DNA of 52,384 nucleotides from Actinomycetes bacterium (GTDB lineage Bacteria > Actinomycetota > Acidimicrobiia > Acidimicrobiales > Ilumatobacteraceae). The position numbers and the translations under genes were made by a program. The stretch is from assembly GCA_025351965.1 (NCBI GenBank), contig JANXUX010000337.1, positions 1-52,384 of the forward strand. The letters are read 5' to 3'. Positions 16,967 to 24,194 of the stretch are shown here, one piece after another (position 1 is the first letter of the stretch; each line of letters begins with the position of its first letter). The notes beneath the pieces were generated by a model that was given only the letters and a program-made list of their open reading frames with translations, made no database searches and was not told the DNA's origin.

Positions 16967-17515
16967 GTGCTGAACCTCGACGTCACGGATCGTCGACGAC
17001 TCGTCGTTGCGGCAGCGCTGACCATCGTCGCCCTGCCCGCCATCTGGCTCTTCGCCAGGGGTGAGCCGTCGGCCGGGACCGCCGGTCCCAGCATCGCCGG
17101 CGCAGCCGGCATCGCCACGCCGGGGGTCGGCGGCGCCAGCACGCCCGAAACCGACGCCGACGCGTTCGGCACGGACGGCCCGATCTTCGTCGACGGTCCG
17201 ACCACCCCGCCGCGACCCGCGATCGTGCCGATCATCGTGCCGGCGTCGAACGCCGGGCAGTCGCTCGAAGGTCAGGCCACCTACAAGCGCAACCCGGATC
17301 CCGCAGCGACCTCCTGCTCGTCGGCGTTGGCGCCGTTCAACGCGTCGCTGACCGTCACCAACCTCAACAACGGGTTCTCGTGGACGTGCGTCAACCGCAC
17401 CCCGAAGGTGCTCGCCACCGGCATCACGATCGAGCTGACCACCGAGCAGTTCCAGCACATCGCCGAGCTCGTCGACTCCCCGGTGCCGGTGCGCATCACC
17501 TGGGGCGCTGGATGA
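16967..17515 (+). CDS. Membrane-anchored RlpA-like double-psi beta-barrel protein in the rpfB position
   Basis: 182 residues from GTG 16967 (AGGAG just upstream). A short basic N-terminus precedes one membrane segment (RRLVVAAALTIVALPAIWLF, about residues 10-30) and a Gly/Ala/Pro/Thr-rich linker (about 35-95). The C-terminal 80 residues follow the RlpA/3D double-psi barrel pattern: GQATYKRNPDPAATSCSSAL, PFNASLTVTNLNNGFSWTC, TGITIELTTEQFQHIAEL, VPVRITW. The usual DRGP-type Asp is replaced (NRTP), so lytic activity may be lost. Its stop overlaps the rsmA ATG. RpfB, a lytic transglycosylase, normally occupies this slot. Confidence 0.7.
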   Translation: MLNLDVTDRRRLVVAAALTIVALPAIWLFARGEPSAGTAGPSIAGAAGIATPGVGGASTPETDADAFGTDGPIFVDGPTTPPRPAIVPIIVPASNAGQSLEGQATYKRNPDPAATSCSSALAPFNASLTVTNLNNGFSWTCVNRTPKVLATGITIELTTEQFQHIAELVDSPVPVRITWGAG

Positions 17516-18351
17516 CGCTGTCGCGCCGCGACATCAACGATCTGCTCGAGGCCAATGGACTGGCGCCACGCCGTGAGTTCGGCCAGAACTTCGTCGGTGA
17601 CCCGAACACCGTTCGACGCATCGCCCGGCTCGCCGGTGTGGGACCCGGCGACCATGTGGTCGAGATCGGGGCGGGCCTCGGTTCGCTGACCTCCGCGCTC
17701 GCCGAGACCGGAGCGAGCGTGCTGGCGCTCGAGATCGATCGCGGCATCGTGCCGGTCCTGCGCTCGGTGGTCGAACGGTTCGACAACGTGACCGTCGTCG
17801 AGGGCGATGCGCAGGAGATGCCGTGGCCCGAGCTGCTGGCCGGTTCAGATGCCTGGGTGCTCGTCGCCAACCTGCCCTACAACGTCGGGACGCCGCTGGT
17901 CATGGACCTGCTCGACATGGTGCCGGAGGTGGCGAGAATGCTGGTCATGGTGCAGCGTGAGGTGGCTGAACGGATGGTGTCACCGGCACGCGGGTCGGCG
18001 TACGGAGCGATCAGCGTCAAGGTCGCGTACTGGGCGACGGCGCGCATCGTCGGCTACGTCCCAGCGACCGTGTTCGTGCCCCAGCCGAAGGTCGAGAGTG
18101 CACTGGTCGAGATCACCCGTCGGGCGATGCCCGCCGTCGCCGACGTCGCACCGGCCGCACTGTTCGAGCTCGTCAAGGCCGGCTTCGCGCACCGCCGGCA
18201 GATGCTGCGTCGGGTGCTGTCGGGCATGGTCACCGCCGATCAGTTCGAACGTGCCGAGATCGCACCGACCGCCCGCGCCGAAGAACTCGACGTCGTCGCC
18301 TGGGGACGGCTCACCGCCGCCGTCGAGGCTGATCGGCGCGCTGCGCTGTGA
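17512..18351 (+). CDS. rsmA: 16S rRNA (adenine1518/1519-N6)-dimethyltransferase RsmA/KsgA
   Basis: 279 residues. FGQNFVGDPNTVRRIARLA is the N-terminal signature, VVEIGAGLGSLT the SAM-binding motif I, and VANLPYNVGTPL the NLPY catalytic motif IV. The C-terminal helical domain ends HRRQMLRRVLSG. It dimethylates two adjacent adenines near the 3' end of 16S rRNA. The ATG overlaps the preceding stop (ATGA) and the stop overlaps the ispE GTG (GTGA), indicating a translationally coupled operon. Confidence 0.97.
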   Translation: MTLSRRDINDLLEANGLAPRREFGQNFVGDPNTVRRIARLAGVGPGDHVVEIGAGLGSLTSALAETGASVLALEIDRGIVPVLRSVVERFDNVTVVEGDAQEMPWPELLAGSDAWVLVANLPYNVGTPLVMDLLDMVPEVARMLVMVQREVAERMVSPARGSAYGAISVKVAYWATARIVGYVPATVFVPQPKVESALVEITRRAMPAVADVAPAALFELVKAGFAHRRQMLRRVLSGMVTADQFERAEIAPTARAEELDVVAWGRLTAAVEADRRAAL

Positions 18352-19082
18352 GCGTGACGGTCCGGGCCCCGGCCAAGCTGACGATCGAGCTGCGTATCAC
18401 CGGCGTCCGCACCGATGGCTACCACCTCGTCGAGGCGGAGATGGTCACCTTGGAACTGGCGGATTCGTTGCAGATCGACCCCGCCGGACGGGGTCTGTTC
18501 GCGACCGGGCCGTACTGCGACGGCGTCCCGCTCGATGCCGGCAACCTCGTCGCCAAGGCCCTCGCGCTCGTCGGCCGCACGGCGAGCGTGGTCATCGACA
18601 AGCAGATCCCGCATGGCGGTGGACTCGGCGGAGGCTCCGCCGACGCAGCGGCGGTGTTGCGCTGGGCCGGCTTCGACGACCTCGTCGCTGCGGCGGGGCT
18701 CGGCGCAGACGTTGCGTTCTGCCTCGTCGGCGGGCGCGCCCACGTTTCGGGCATCGGCGAGATCGTCGCACCGTTGCCGGCAGTGGACGAGCCCGTGGCG
18801 TACACACTCGTCATCCCGCCGCTGTCGTGTTCGACCCCGGCGGTCTACCGAGCCTGGGACGATCTCGGTGGTCCAACCGATCCTGGGCCGAACGACCTGC
18901 TCGCGGCTGCGATCGTCGTCGAACCGCAACTGGCAGTTTGGCGCGACCGGATCCGGGTGGCCTCCGGTGTCGAGCCGATCCTGGCCGGCAGCGGCGCGAC
19001 ATGGTTCCTGCCCGGGCACCACGCGCACATCACCGCGCTGTTGCCCGGCGCGAACGTGGTGCTGACGCGAACGACTGCGTGA
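18348..19082 (+). CDS. ispE: 4-diphosphocytidyl-2-C-methyl-D-erythritol kinase IspE (short form)
   Basis: 244 residues, a GHMP kinase. APAKLTIELRITGVRTDGYH is the substrate-binding N-terminus and PHGGGLGGGSADAAAVL the ATP loop. The C-terminal GSGATWFLPG motif is present. It phosphorylates CDP-ME in the MEP isoprenoid pathway. Typical IspE is about 280-310 residues, so the helical linker parts are trimmed, but all three GHMP motifs are intact. The GTG start overlaps rsmA by 4 nt. It is convergent with the bS22 gene. Confidence 0.92.
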   Translation: MSVTVRAPAKLTIELRITGVRTDGYHLVEAEMVTLELADSLQIDPAGRGLFATGPYCDGVPLDAGNLVAKALALVGRTASVVIDKQIPHGGGLGGGSADAAAVLRWAGFDDLVAAAGLGADVAFCLVGGRAHVSGIGEIVAPLPAVDEPVAYTLVIPPLSCSTPAVYRAWDDLGGPTDPGPNDLLAAAIVVEPQLAVWRDRIRVASGVEPILAGSGATWFLPGHHAHITALLPGANVVLTRTTA

Positions 19083-19123
19083 CCGATCCGACCGAGCTGA
19101 TCTCACTCGCCCGGAAAACGAAG

Positions 19124-19151
19124 ACGACCGCCCACCGCAGTGGACGGTCGT
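19124..19151 (-). terminator. Hairpin terminator between ispE and bS22 genes
   Basis: ACGACCG pairs with CGGTCGT, with an inner CCA/TGG pairing and a 6-nt loop. Read leftwards, the hairpin is followed by CTTCGTTTTC, a T-rich tail fitting intrinsic termination of the bS22 transcript. It may also serve ispE from the other side. Confidence 0.6.
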
Positions 19152-19193
19152 GCGTGCGTGCCGCCCGTGGGGGCACAGCAGACTTCGAACGAG

Positions 19194-19286
19194 CTATTTA
19201 CGACGCTGGTGACGGGTACGCCGGAGCATCTTCTTGTGCTTCTTCTTCCTCATGCGCTTACGGCGCTTCTTGATCAACGAACCCAT
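19194..19286 (-). CDS. 30S ribosomal protein bS22 (AURKAIP1/COX24-domain microprotein)
   Basis: 30 residues, MGSLIKKRRKRMRKKKHKKM followed by LRRTRHQRRK. It is nearly identical to the mycobacterial protein seen in ribosome structures (MGSVIKKRRKRMSKKKHRK...). The composition, over half Lys/Arg, and the exact start and stop are distinctive. In mycobacterial ribosomes bS22 binds 16S rRNA near the decoding centre. It is encoded opposite to its neighbours between ispE and tRNA-Gln, and a hairpin with a T tail follows its stop. Confidence 0.93.
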   Translation of the reverse strand: MGSLIKKRRKRMRKKKHKKMLRRTRHQRRK

Positions 19287-19384
19287 AAGCCGTAGAACCT
19301 AGCGGTCGCATCGAACGGCACCAACCTGTCGCCCGAGCAGGATCCGCTGAGTCGAAAGAGTTCGGACGACCACGATGTCGGCGC

Positions 19385-19390
19385 TAGCCT
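19385..19390 (+). promoter_or_regulatory. TAGCCT -10-like box of the tRNA-Gln gene
   Basis: TAGCCT lies 13 nt before the first tRNA base, a suitable distance for a precursor with a short 5' leader. It is the same box as before several protein genes. Confidence 0.4.
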
Positions 19391-19403
19391 TGGGGCGTTC
19401 CTT

Positions 19404-19477
19404 TCCGGGGTCGTCCAATGGTAGGACAACGGGTTTTGATCCCGTGAATAGGGGTTCGAGCCCTCTCCCCGGAGCCA
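19404..19477 (+). tRNA. tRNA-Gln (anticodon UUG), CCA encoded
   Basis: The acceptor strands TCCGGGG (19404-19410) and CCCCGGA (19467-19473) pair perfectly. The D arm is GTCC-AATGGTA-GGAC, the anticodon arm ACGGG-TTTTGAT-CCCGT with TTG as the anticodon, and the T arm AGGGG-TTCGAGC-CCTCT with one G-U pair. The discriminator is G and the CCA tail is encoded (19475-19477). Confidence 0.97.
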
Positions 19478-19501
19478 GAAGTGGCGTGCAAGGCTGCACC
19501 G

Positions 19502-20575
19502 GTGACCATTTCGCCGCTCTCCCCGAGCTACGCCGCAGCCCGATCCGCGTTCCTCCTCGCAGCCGGAAGCGCCGGCGCCACGGTCGAGTCCACCGTGCAC
19601 CCACGACTCGGCCTGGACGGCGAGGAACTGGCCGTCGATGTCGCCACCCTCGGGCCGGCCGACGCCGAGGATCTGGTCGTGGTCGTCTCGGGCACCCATG
19701 GCGTCGAGGGCTACGCCGGCTCGGCACTGCAGACCGAATGGTTGCAGAGCCACGCCGCGGAGCTGCCGCGGACCGTCGGGCTGATCATGGTCCATGCGCT
19801 GAATCCGTTCGGGTTCTCGTGGGTGCGTCGGGTCAACGAAGACAATGTCGACCTCAACCGCAACTTCGTCGACTGGACCCTCCCGCCGCCGGCGAACCCG
19901 GCCTACGACCGAATGGCCGATCTGCTCGTGCCCCGGTCGTGGAGCGACACCGAACAACTCCGCACGCTCACGGCCCTGCTGGAGATCGTTGCCGAGGTCG
20001 GGATGGAGCAGATGCAGACCGATGTGACGTCCGGCCAGTACACCGACCCGAACGGCGTCTTCTACGGCGGCGCGGGACCGGTGTGGTCACATCGCTGGTT
20101 GCGCGAGTTCGCCGCCGCACGGCTGTCCACGGCGCGTCGGGTCGCGATCATCGATCTGCACACGGGACTCGGGCCCTGGGGCCATGGCGAGCTGATCGGC
20201 AGCGAGTCCGCCGCCAGCGAGTCGCATCGGCGCGCCACTCGGTGGTGGGGGGATGTGCGCTCGATGGTCGACGGCGCGAGCGCGTCGGCGGCACTGTCGG
20301 GTGACTGGCTGGCCGCGGCCGCCGAACTGGCCCCGCAGGCCGAGGTCACCGGCGTGGCGATCGAGTACGGCACCGTCGACGAGCTGAACAGCCTGCAGGC
20401 GCTGCGCGCCGACGCCTGGTTGCACGCCCACGGTGACCCGACCAGCAAGAAGTCCGAGCCGATCCGCGCGGCCCTGCGCGCCGCGTTCGCCGATGACGAT
20501 CCGGCGTGGGTCCAGGCGCTCTGGCCTCGGTTCGCACAGGTCCTCGGCGCTGCGTTCGAACAGCTCGGTGTGTGA
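19502..20575 (+). CDS. DUF2817 zinc-carboxypeptidase-like (M14-fold) protein
   Basis: 357 residues from GTG 19502. DLVVVVSGTHGVEGYAGSAL provides the zinc-binding His-x-x-Glu-type loop, MVHALNPFGFSWVRRVNEDN and VDLNRNFVDW match the M14 substrate-binding region (NxDxNRNF), and AIIDLHTGLGPWGHGELI carries the third zinc His. FYGGAGPVWSHRWLREF is specific to DUF2817. It is predicted to be a metallopeptidase or amidohydrolase of unknown substrate. It begins 24 nt after the tRNA-Gln and could be read through from its promoter. Confidence 0.88.
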   Translation: MTISPLSPSYAAARSAFLLAAGSAGATVESTVHPRLGLDGEELAVDVATLGPADAEDLVVVVSGTHGVEGYAGSALQTEWLQSHAAELPRTVGLIMVHALNPFGFSWVRRVNEDNVDLNRNFVDWTLPPPANPAYDRMADLLVPRSWSDTEQLRTLTALLEIVAEVGMEQMQTDVTSGQYTDPNGVFYGGAGPVWSHRWLREFAAARLSTARRVAIIDLHTGLGPWGHGELIGSESAASESHRRATRWWGDVRSMVDGASASAALSGDWLAAAAELAPQAEVTGVAIEYGTVDELNSLQALRADAWLHAHGDPTSKKSEPIRAALRAAFADDDPAWVQALWPRFAQVLGAAFEQLGV

Positions 20576-20636
20576 CCGGAATGTGACCATCGTGCAACAC
20601 GGCGGGCACCGCCACCGATGCCCGGCGGAGGTGAGC

Positions 20637-20642
20637 TAGAAC
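20637..20642 (+). promoter_or_regulatory. TAGAAC -10-like box of the glmU-like gene
   Basis: TAGAAC ends 6 nt before the ATG at 20649, in the position of the TANNNT boxes of other genes here, but with C instead of T at the last base. Confidence 0.3.
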
Positions 20643-20648
20643 AAGTAC

Positions 20649-21746
20649 ATGTCCGTCTCTGCCATCGTCCTCGCCGCCGGTGAGGGCACCCGTATGCGAT
20701 CCACCCGCCCGAAGCCCCTGCACATGATCTGCGGACGCGGCATGGTGATGCACGTCATCCACTCGCTCGAGTCCCTCAAGGTCGAGCGCACGGTCGTCGT
20801 CGTCGGCCACGGTGCCGAGCGGGTCACCAAGAAGGTGCAGGAGCAGTCGCCTGCGTGGGCGAACGTCTCGTTCGTCGAGCAGGAGGTCCAGCGCGGCACC
20901 GGCGACGCAGCGATGGTCGGACTGTCGGTGTTTCCCGGCGACGACCTCGACGACGAGTCGACGATCATCGTGCTGCCCGGCGACACGCCGCTGCTGCGTC
21001 CGGAGACCATCGACGAACTGGTCAGCACGCACGTCGCCAACGGCTACGCGGCGACGCTGCTCACGTCGGTCGTGGAGGACCCGACCGGCTACGGACGGGT
21101 CATCCGTTCCGAGGCCCGCGGCACCCAGGATCGCGTGATGCGCATCGTCGAACAGCGCGACGCGACTCCTGCCGAACTCGCCGTCCAGGAGATGAACACC
21201 AGCATCTACGCCTTCCGCCGCGACCTGCTCGGCCCGGCGCTGCGCCATCTGTCCCCGGACAACAGCCAGGGTGAGTACTACCTCACTGACGTCATCGGCG
21301 TGCTCAGTGGGATGGGCCACCGGATCGGCGCAGTCCAGGCCTCGCCGGCCGAGACAGCCGGGGTCAACGACCGTTGGCAGCTCGCCCTGGCCGAGCGCGA
21401 GCTGCGCGCCCGCACCAACCGGCACTGGCTGCTCAACGGCGTCACGATGCTCGACCCACGCCAGACGTTCATCGACGTCACGGTGCAGCTCGGCCGTGAC
21501 GTGACGCTGTACCCCGGTACGATCCTCCAGGGCCGCACTGTCGTCGGGAACGGCTGCGAGATCGGTCCCGACGCACGCCTCGTCGACTGCGTGATCGCCG
21601 AGGACTGTGCGATCGAGAACTCTGTCGGGCGCGATGCCGAGGTCGGCGCCGGCGCCCACGTCGGCCCGTACGCCCATTTGCCAGCAGGCAGCGTCGTGGC
21701 TGCCGGAGAGACGACCGGCGCCTTCTACACTGCACCGGTCGGCTGA
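20649..21746 (+). CDS. GlmU-like UDP-GlcNAc pyrophosphorylase lacking the acetyltransferase domain
   Basis: 365 residues. The N-terminal nucleotidyltransferase is complete: VSAIVLAAGEGTRMRSTRPK, QRGTGDAAMVG, LPGDTPLL, GYGRVI, EMNTSIYAF, NSQGEYYLTDVI. A few left-handed beta-helix turns follow (GVTMLDPRQTFID..., VTLYPGTILQGRTVVGNGCE). The protein stops at VGPYAHLPAGSVVAAGETTG plus 8 residues, where full GlmU (about 456-480) continues. The Arg of the FARLRPG motif (E. coli R333) reads HLPAG and the downstream catalytic Lys and Tyr are absent. Glucosamine-1-phosphate acetylation is therefore unlikely. prs starts 22 nt later. Confidence 0.88.
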   Translation: MSVSAIVLAAGEGTRMRSTRPKPLHMICGRGMVMHVIHSLESLKVERTVVVVGHGAERVTKKVQEQSPAWANVSFVEQEVQRGTGDAAMVGLSVFPGDDLDDESTIIVLPGDTPLLRPETIDELVSTHVANGYAATLLTSVVEDPTGYGRVIRSEARGTQDRVMRIVEQRDATPAELAVQEMNTSIYAFRRDLLGPALRHLSPDNSQGEYYLTDVIGVLSGMGHRIGAVQASPAETAGVNDRWQLALAERELRARTNRHWLLNGVTMLDPRQTFIDVTVQLGRDVTLYPGTILQGRTVVGNGCEIGPDARLVDCVIAEDCAIENSVGRDAEVGAGAHVGPYAHLPAGSVVAAGETTGAFYTAPVG

Positions 21747-21768
21747 TACGAGTTTCCGGGAGCGGTAC

Positions 21769-22761
21769 ATGGAGAAGGTCACCACCAAACGCTTGTCGCT
21801 CTACACCGGTCGGACCCATCCGGCGCTCGCCGAGGAAGTGGCCGGGCACCTCGGGCTCGAGCTCGGCGATGCGAACATCGTCGAGTTCGCCAACAGCGAG
21901 CTCCGGCCGCGCTTCTCCGAGAGCGTGCGCGGTACCGACGTGTTCATCATGCAGACGCATTTCGCGCACAACGGGCGCAGCATCAACGACTCGATCATGG
22001 AGCAGTTGATCATGATCGATGCGGCGCACCGTGCGTCGGCCAAGCGCATCACGGCCGTCTGCCCGTTCTACGGATACGCCCGCCAAGACCGCAAGGCCGA
22101 GGGCCGCGAGCCGATCACGGCCCGCCTCGTCGCCGACCTGTTCAAGGCCGCAGGCGCCAAGCGAATGGTCTCGATCGATCTCCACAGCGGCCAGATCCAG
22201 GGCTTCTTCGACGGTCCGGTCGACCATCTCACCGCACTGCCCGTCCTCGAACGCTACGTGCGCACCCACGCCTCCAAGGGCATGGTCATCGTGTCGCCCG
22301 ATGCCGGCCGGGTCAAGGTCGCCGAGCGCTTCGCCCAGCACCTGTCCGACATGGACGCTGACGTGGCGTTCATCAACAAGCGCCGCCCGAAGGGCACCAC
22401 GAACGTGGTCGAGGCCAAGGAAGTCATCGGCGAGGTCGACGGCCGCTGCTGCATCATCACCGACGACATGATCGACACCGGGGGCACTGTCGTGTCCGCG
22501 GCCGAGCTGCTGCTCAAGCGTGGCGCCGCCGAGGTGTGGTGCATGGCCACCCACGGTGTGCTCTCCGGTCCCGCCGTCAAGCGGTTGCGCGACTCCCCGT
22601 TCAAGCGCGTGGTCCTGACCAACACCCTGCCGACACCGTCGCAGGACGAGCTTCCCCAGCTCGAGGTGCTCTCCATCGCGCCGATCATCGCCGAGGCCCT
22701 GAGCGCAGTCTTCGACGACACGAGCGTGAGCGAGATCTTCGGCGGCGAGAACCAAGCCTGA
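21769..22761 (+). CDS. prs: Ribose-phosphate pyrophosphokinase
   Basis: 330 residues. The N-terminal LSLYTGRTHPALAEEVAGHLG and ANSELRPRFSESVRGTDVFI are class I PRPP-synthetase blocks. YGYARQDRKAEGREPITARL binds ATP, IDLHSGQIQGFFDGPVDHL and SPDAGRVKVAERFA follow, and DDMIDTGGTVVSAAELL is the PRPP loop. It makes PRPP for nucleotide, His and Trp synthesis. It directly follows the glmU-like gene, the usual actinobacterial glmU-prs order. Confidence 0.97.
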   Translation: MEKVTTKRLSLYTGRTHPALAEEVAGHLGLELGDANIVEFANSELRPRFSESVRGTDVFIMQTHFAHNGRSINDSIMEQLIMIDAAHRASAKRITAVCPFYGYARQDRKAEGREPITARLVADLFKAAGAKRMVSIDLHSGQIQGFFDGPVDHLTALPVLERYVRTHASKGMVIVSPDAGRVKVAERFAQHLSDMDADVAFINKRRPKGTTNVVEAKEVIGEVDGRCCIITDDMIDTGGTVVSAAELLLKRGAAEVWCMATHGVLSGPAVKRLRDSPFKRVVLTNTLPTPSQDELPQLEVLSIAPIIAEALSAVFDDTSVSEIFGGENQA

Positions 22762-22793
22762 CCACTCCAGTGGTTTCGCGGAATTTCCGCCGA

Positions 22794-22799
22794 TAGCAT
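22794..22799 (+). promoter_or_regulatory. TAGCAT -10-like box of rplY
   Basis: TAGCAT precedes a leader of about 60 nt ending in a strong GGAGGA Shine-Dalgarno before the rplY ATG. Unlike other genes here, this one has a conventional leader. A GCGGAA/TTCCGC inverted repeat lies just upstream. Confidence 0.4.
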
Positions 22800-22862
22800 C
22801 GCCAACCGTTCTTTGCTGCTGTCGCAGCACCTCTGGATCGCCACTGGCGGAGGAAATTCATC

Positions 22863-23510
22863 ATGTCGCAGACCATCCTTGTTGCTCAGACCGGCCGCGA
22901 AACCGGCTCCCCCGCGTCGCGTCGCCTGCGCAGTGCCGACATCATCCCAGCCGTCCTCTACGGCCAGGGCATGACCCCGGTCAGCGTGGCCGTTGGTCGC
23001 CGTGACCTGCGCCTCGCCCTCTCCGGCCCGGCCGGCTTCAACACCGTTCTCTCGCTCGAGGTCGACGGCAAGAAGTACCCCGCCGTGATCAAGGACGTCC
23101 AGCGTCACCCGGTCAAGCGCAACGTCAACCACATCGACTTCCTCCAGATCAACATGAAGGAGCTGCTCACCGTCTCGGTGCCGCTGCAGCTCGAGGGCGA
23201 AGCCAAGGCCGTCATGGCCCAGGGTGGGCTCGTCGATCCGGCTGTCGACACCATCGAGGTCGAGTGCACGCCGGACAACATGCCGAACGCTTTCGTCGTC
23301 GACATCAGCGAGATGCAGCCCGGTGACACGATCCGTCTGGCCGACCTCCCGATGCCCGACGGTGTCACGGCGCTCGGTGACCCGGAGATGGCGATCGTCA
23401 CGGCACTCCACGGCTTCAGCGATGCCGATCTCGAGTCCGACGCCACGCCGGAAGCGGCTGAGGGCGAAGGCGACGAGGCGGCTGCAGGCGACGCCGCAGC
23501 TGCCGAGTGA
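22863..23510 (+). CDS. rplY: 50S ribosomal protein bL25, long CTC form
   Basis: 215 residues. The N-terminal 5S-rRNA-binding bL25 domain (RRLRSADIIPAVLYGQGM..., DVQRHPVKRNVNHIDFLQIN) is joined to the TL5/CTC C-terminal beta domain (GGLVDPAVDTIEVECTPDNM, GDTIRLADLPMPDGVTALGD). An acidic Ala/Glu tail follows (EAAEGEGDEAAAGDAAAAE). CTC forms bind 5S rRNA and are linked to general stress. pth follows after 41 nt, as in other actinobacteria. Confidence 0.96.
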   Translation: MSQTILVAQTGRETGSPASRRLRSADIIPAVLYGQGMTPVSVAVGRRDLRLALSGPAGFNTVLSLEVDGKKYPAVIKDVQRHPVKRNVNHIDFLQINMKELLTVSVPLQLEGEAKAVMAQGGLVDPAVDTIEVECTPDNMPNAFVVDISEMQPGDTIRLADLPMPDGVTALGDPEMAIVTALHGFSDADLESDATPEAAEGEGDEAAAGDAAAAE

Positions 23511-23551
23511 TCACGCACCACTGACGCACCCCCCGGACACGACCCGCGACG

Positions 23552-24169
23552 ATGGCATTCCTCGGTCGCGGTGATCGTGCCGAGCGCCGGGGCACGCCCT
23601 ACGACTTCTTGATCGTCGGTCTGGGCAATCCGGGCAAGGAGTACGCGCGTACCCGCCACAACGTCGGCGAGGAAGCGGTTGCGCTGTTGGCCGAACGGGT
23701 CGGCGTGTCGTTCAAGGCCGGCAGGGACAAGGCCAAGGTCGCCGAGGTGACTCTGCGTGGCCGCCGTTGCGTGCTCGCCTTCCCGCTGACGTTCATGAAC
23801 GAGTCCGGCCAAGCCGTCGGCGCGCTCACCCGCCGCTACGGCATCGCCGATCCGGCGCAGATCATCGTCATCCATGACGAGCTCGACCTGCCCCCGACCC
23901 AGGTCCGGGTCAAGGTCGGCGGCGGCCTGGCCGGCAACAACGGCCTGCGCAGCATCACCCAGCACCTCAAGACGCAGGACTATCTGCGCGTCAGGATCGG
24001 GATCGGCAAGCCGCCCTCCAAGGAGCGCGGCGCGAGCCACGTCCTCGCCAAGCTGCCCAAGGCCGAGCGCGAGGCGTTCGACGTCGCGATCCAGATCGCC
24101 GCCGACGCCGTCGAGGCCCTCGTCGCCGAGGGCCCCGACGCGGCGATGCGTCAGTTCAACGTCAAGTAG
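23552..24169 (+). CDS. pth: Peptidyl-tRNA hydrolase
   Basis: 205 residues. DFLIVGLGNPGKEYARTRHN contains the substrate Asn and the catalytic His (TRHNVG), PLTFMNESGQAV the conserved FMN, and IVIHDELDLP the catalytic Asp; GGGLAGNNGLRSI is the tRNA-binding loop. It recycles peptidyl-tRNA released from stalled ribosomes. The first 15 residues (MAFLGRGDRAERRGT) precede the conserved fold, so the real start may be slightly later. It is convergent with the ABC-F gene (25-nt gap). Confidence 0.96.
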   Translation: MAFLGRGDRAERRGTPYDFLIVGLGNPGKEYARTRHNVGEEAVALLAERVGVSFKAGRDKAKVAEVTLRGRRCVLAFPLTFMNESGQAVGALTRRYGIADPAQIIVIHDELDLPPTQVRVKVGGGLAGNNGLRSITQHLKTQDYLRVRIGIGKPPSKERGASHVLAKLPKAEREAFDVAIQIAADAVEALVAEGPDAAMRQFNVK

Positions 24170-24194
24170 CCAGCGTCGGCCTGGCGTCGATCGC

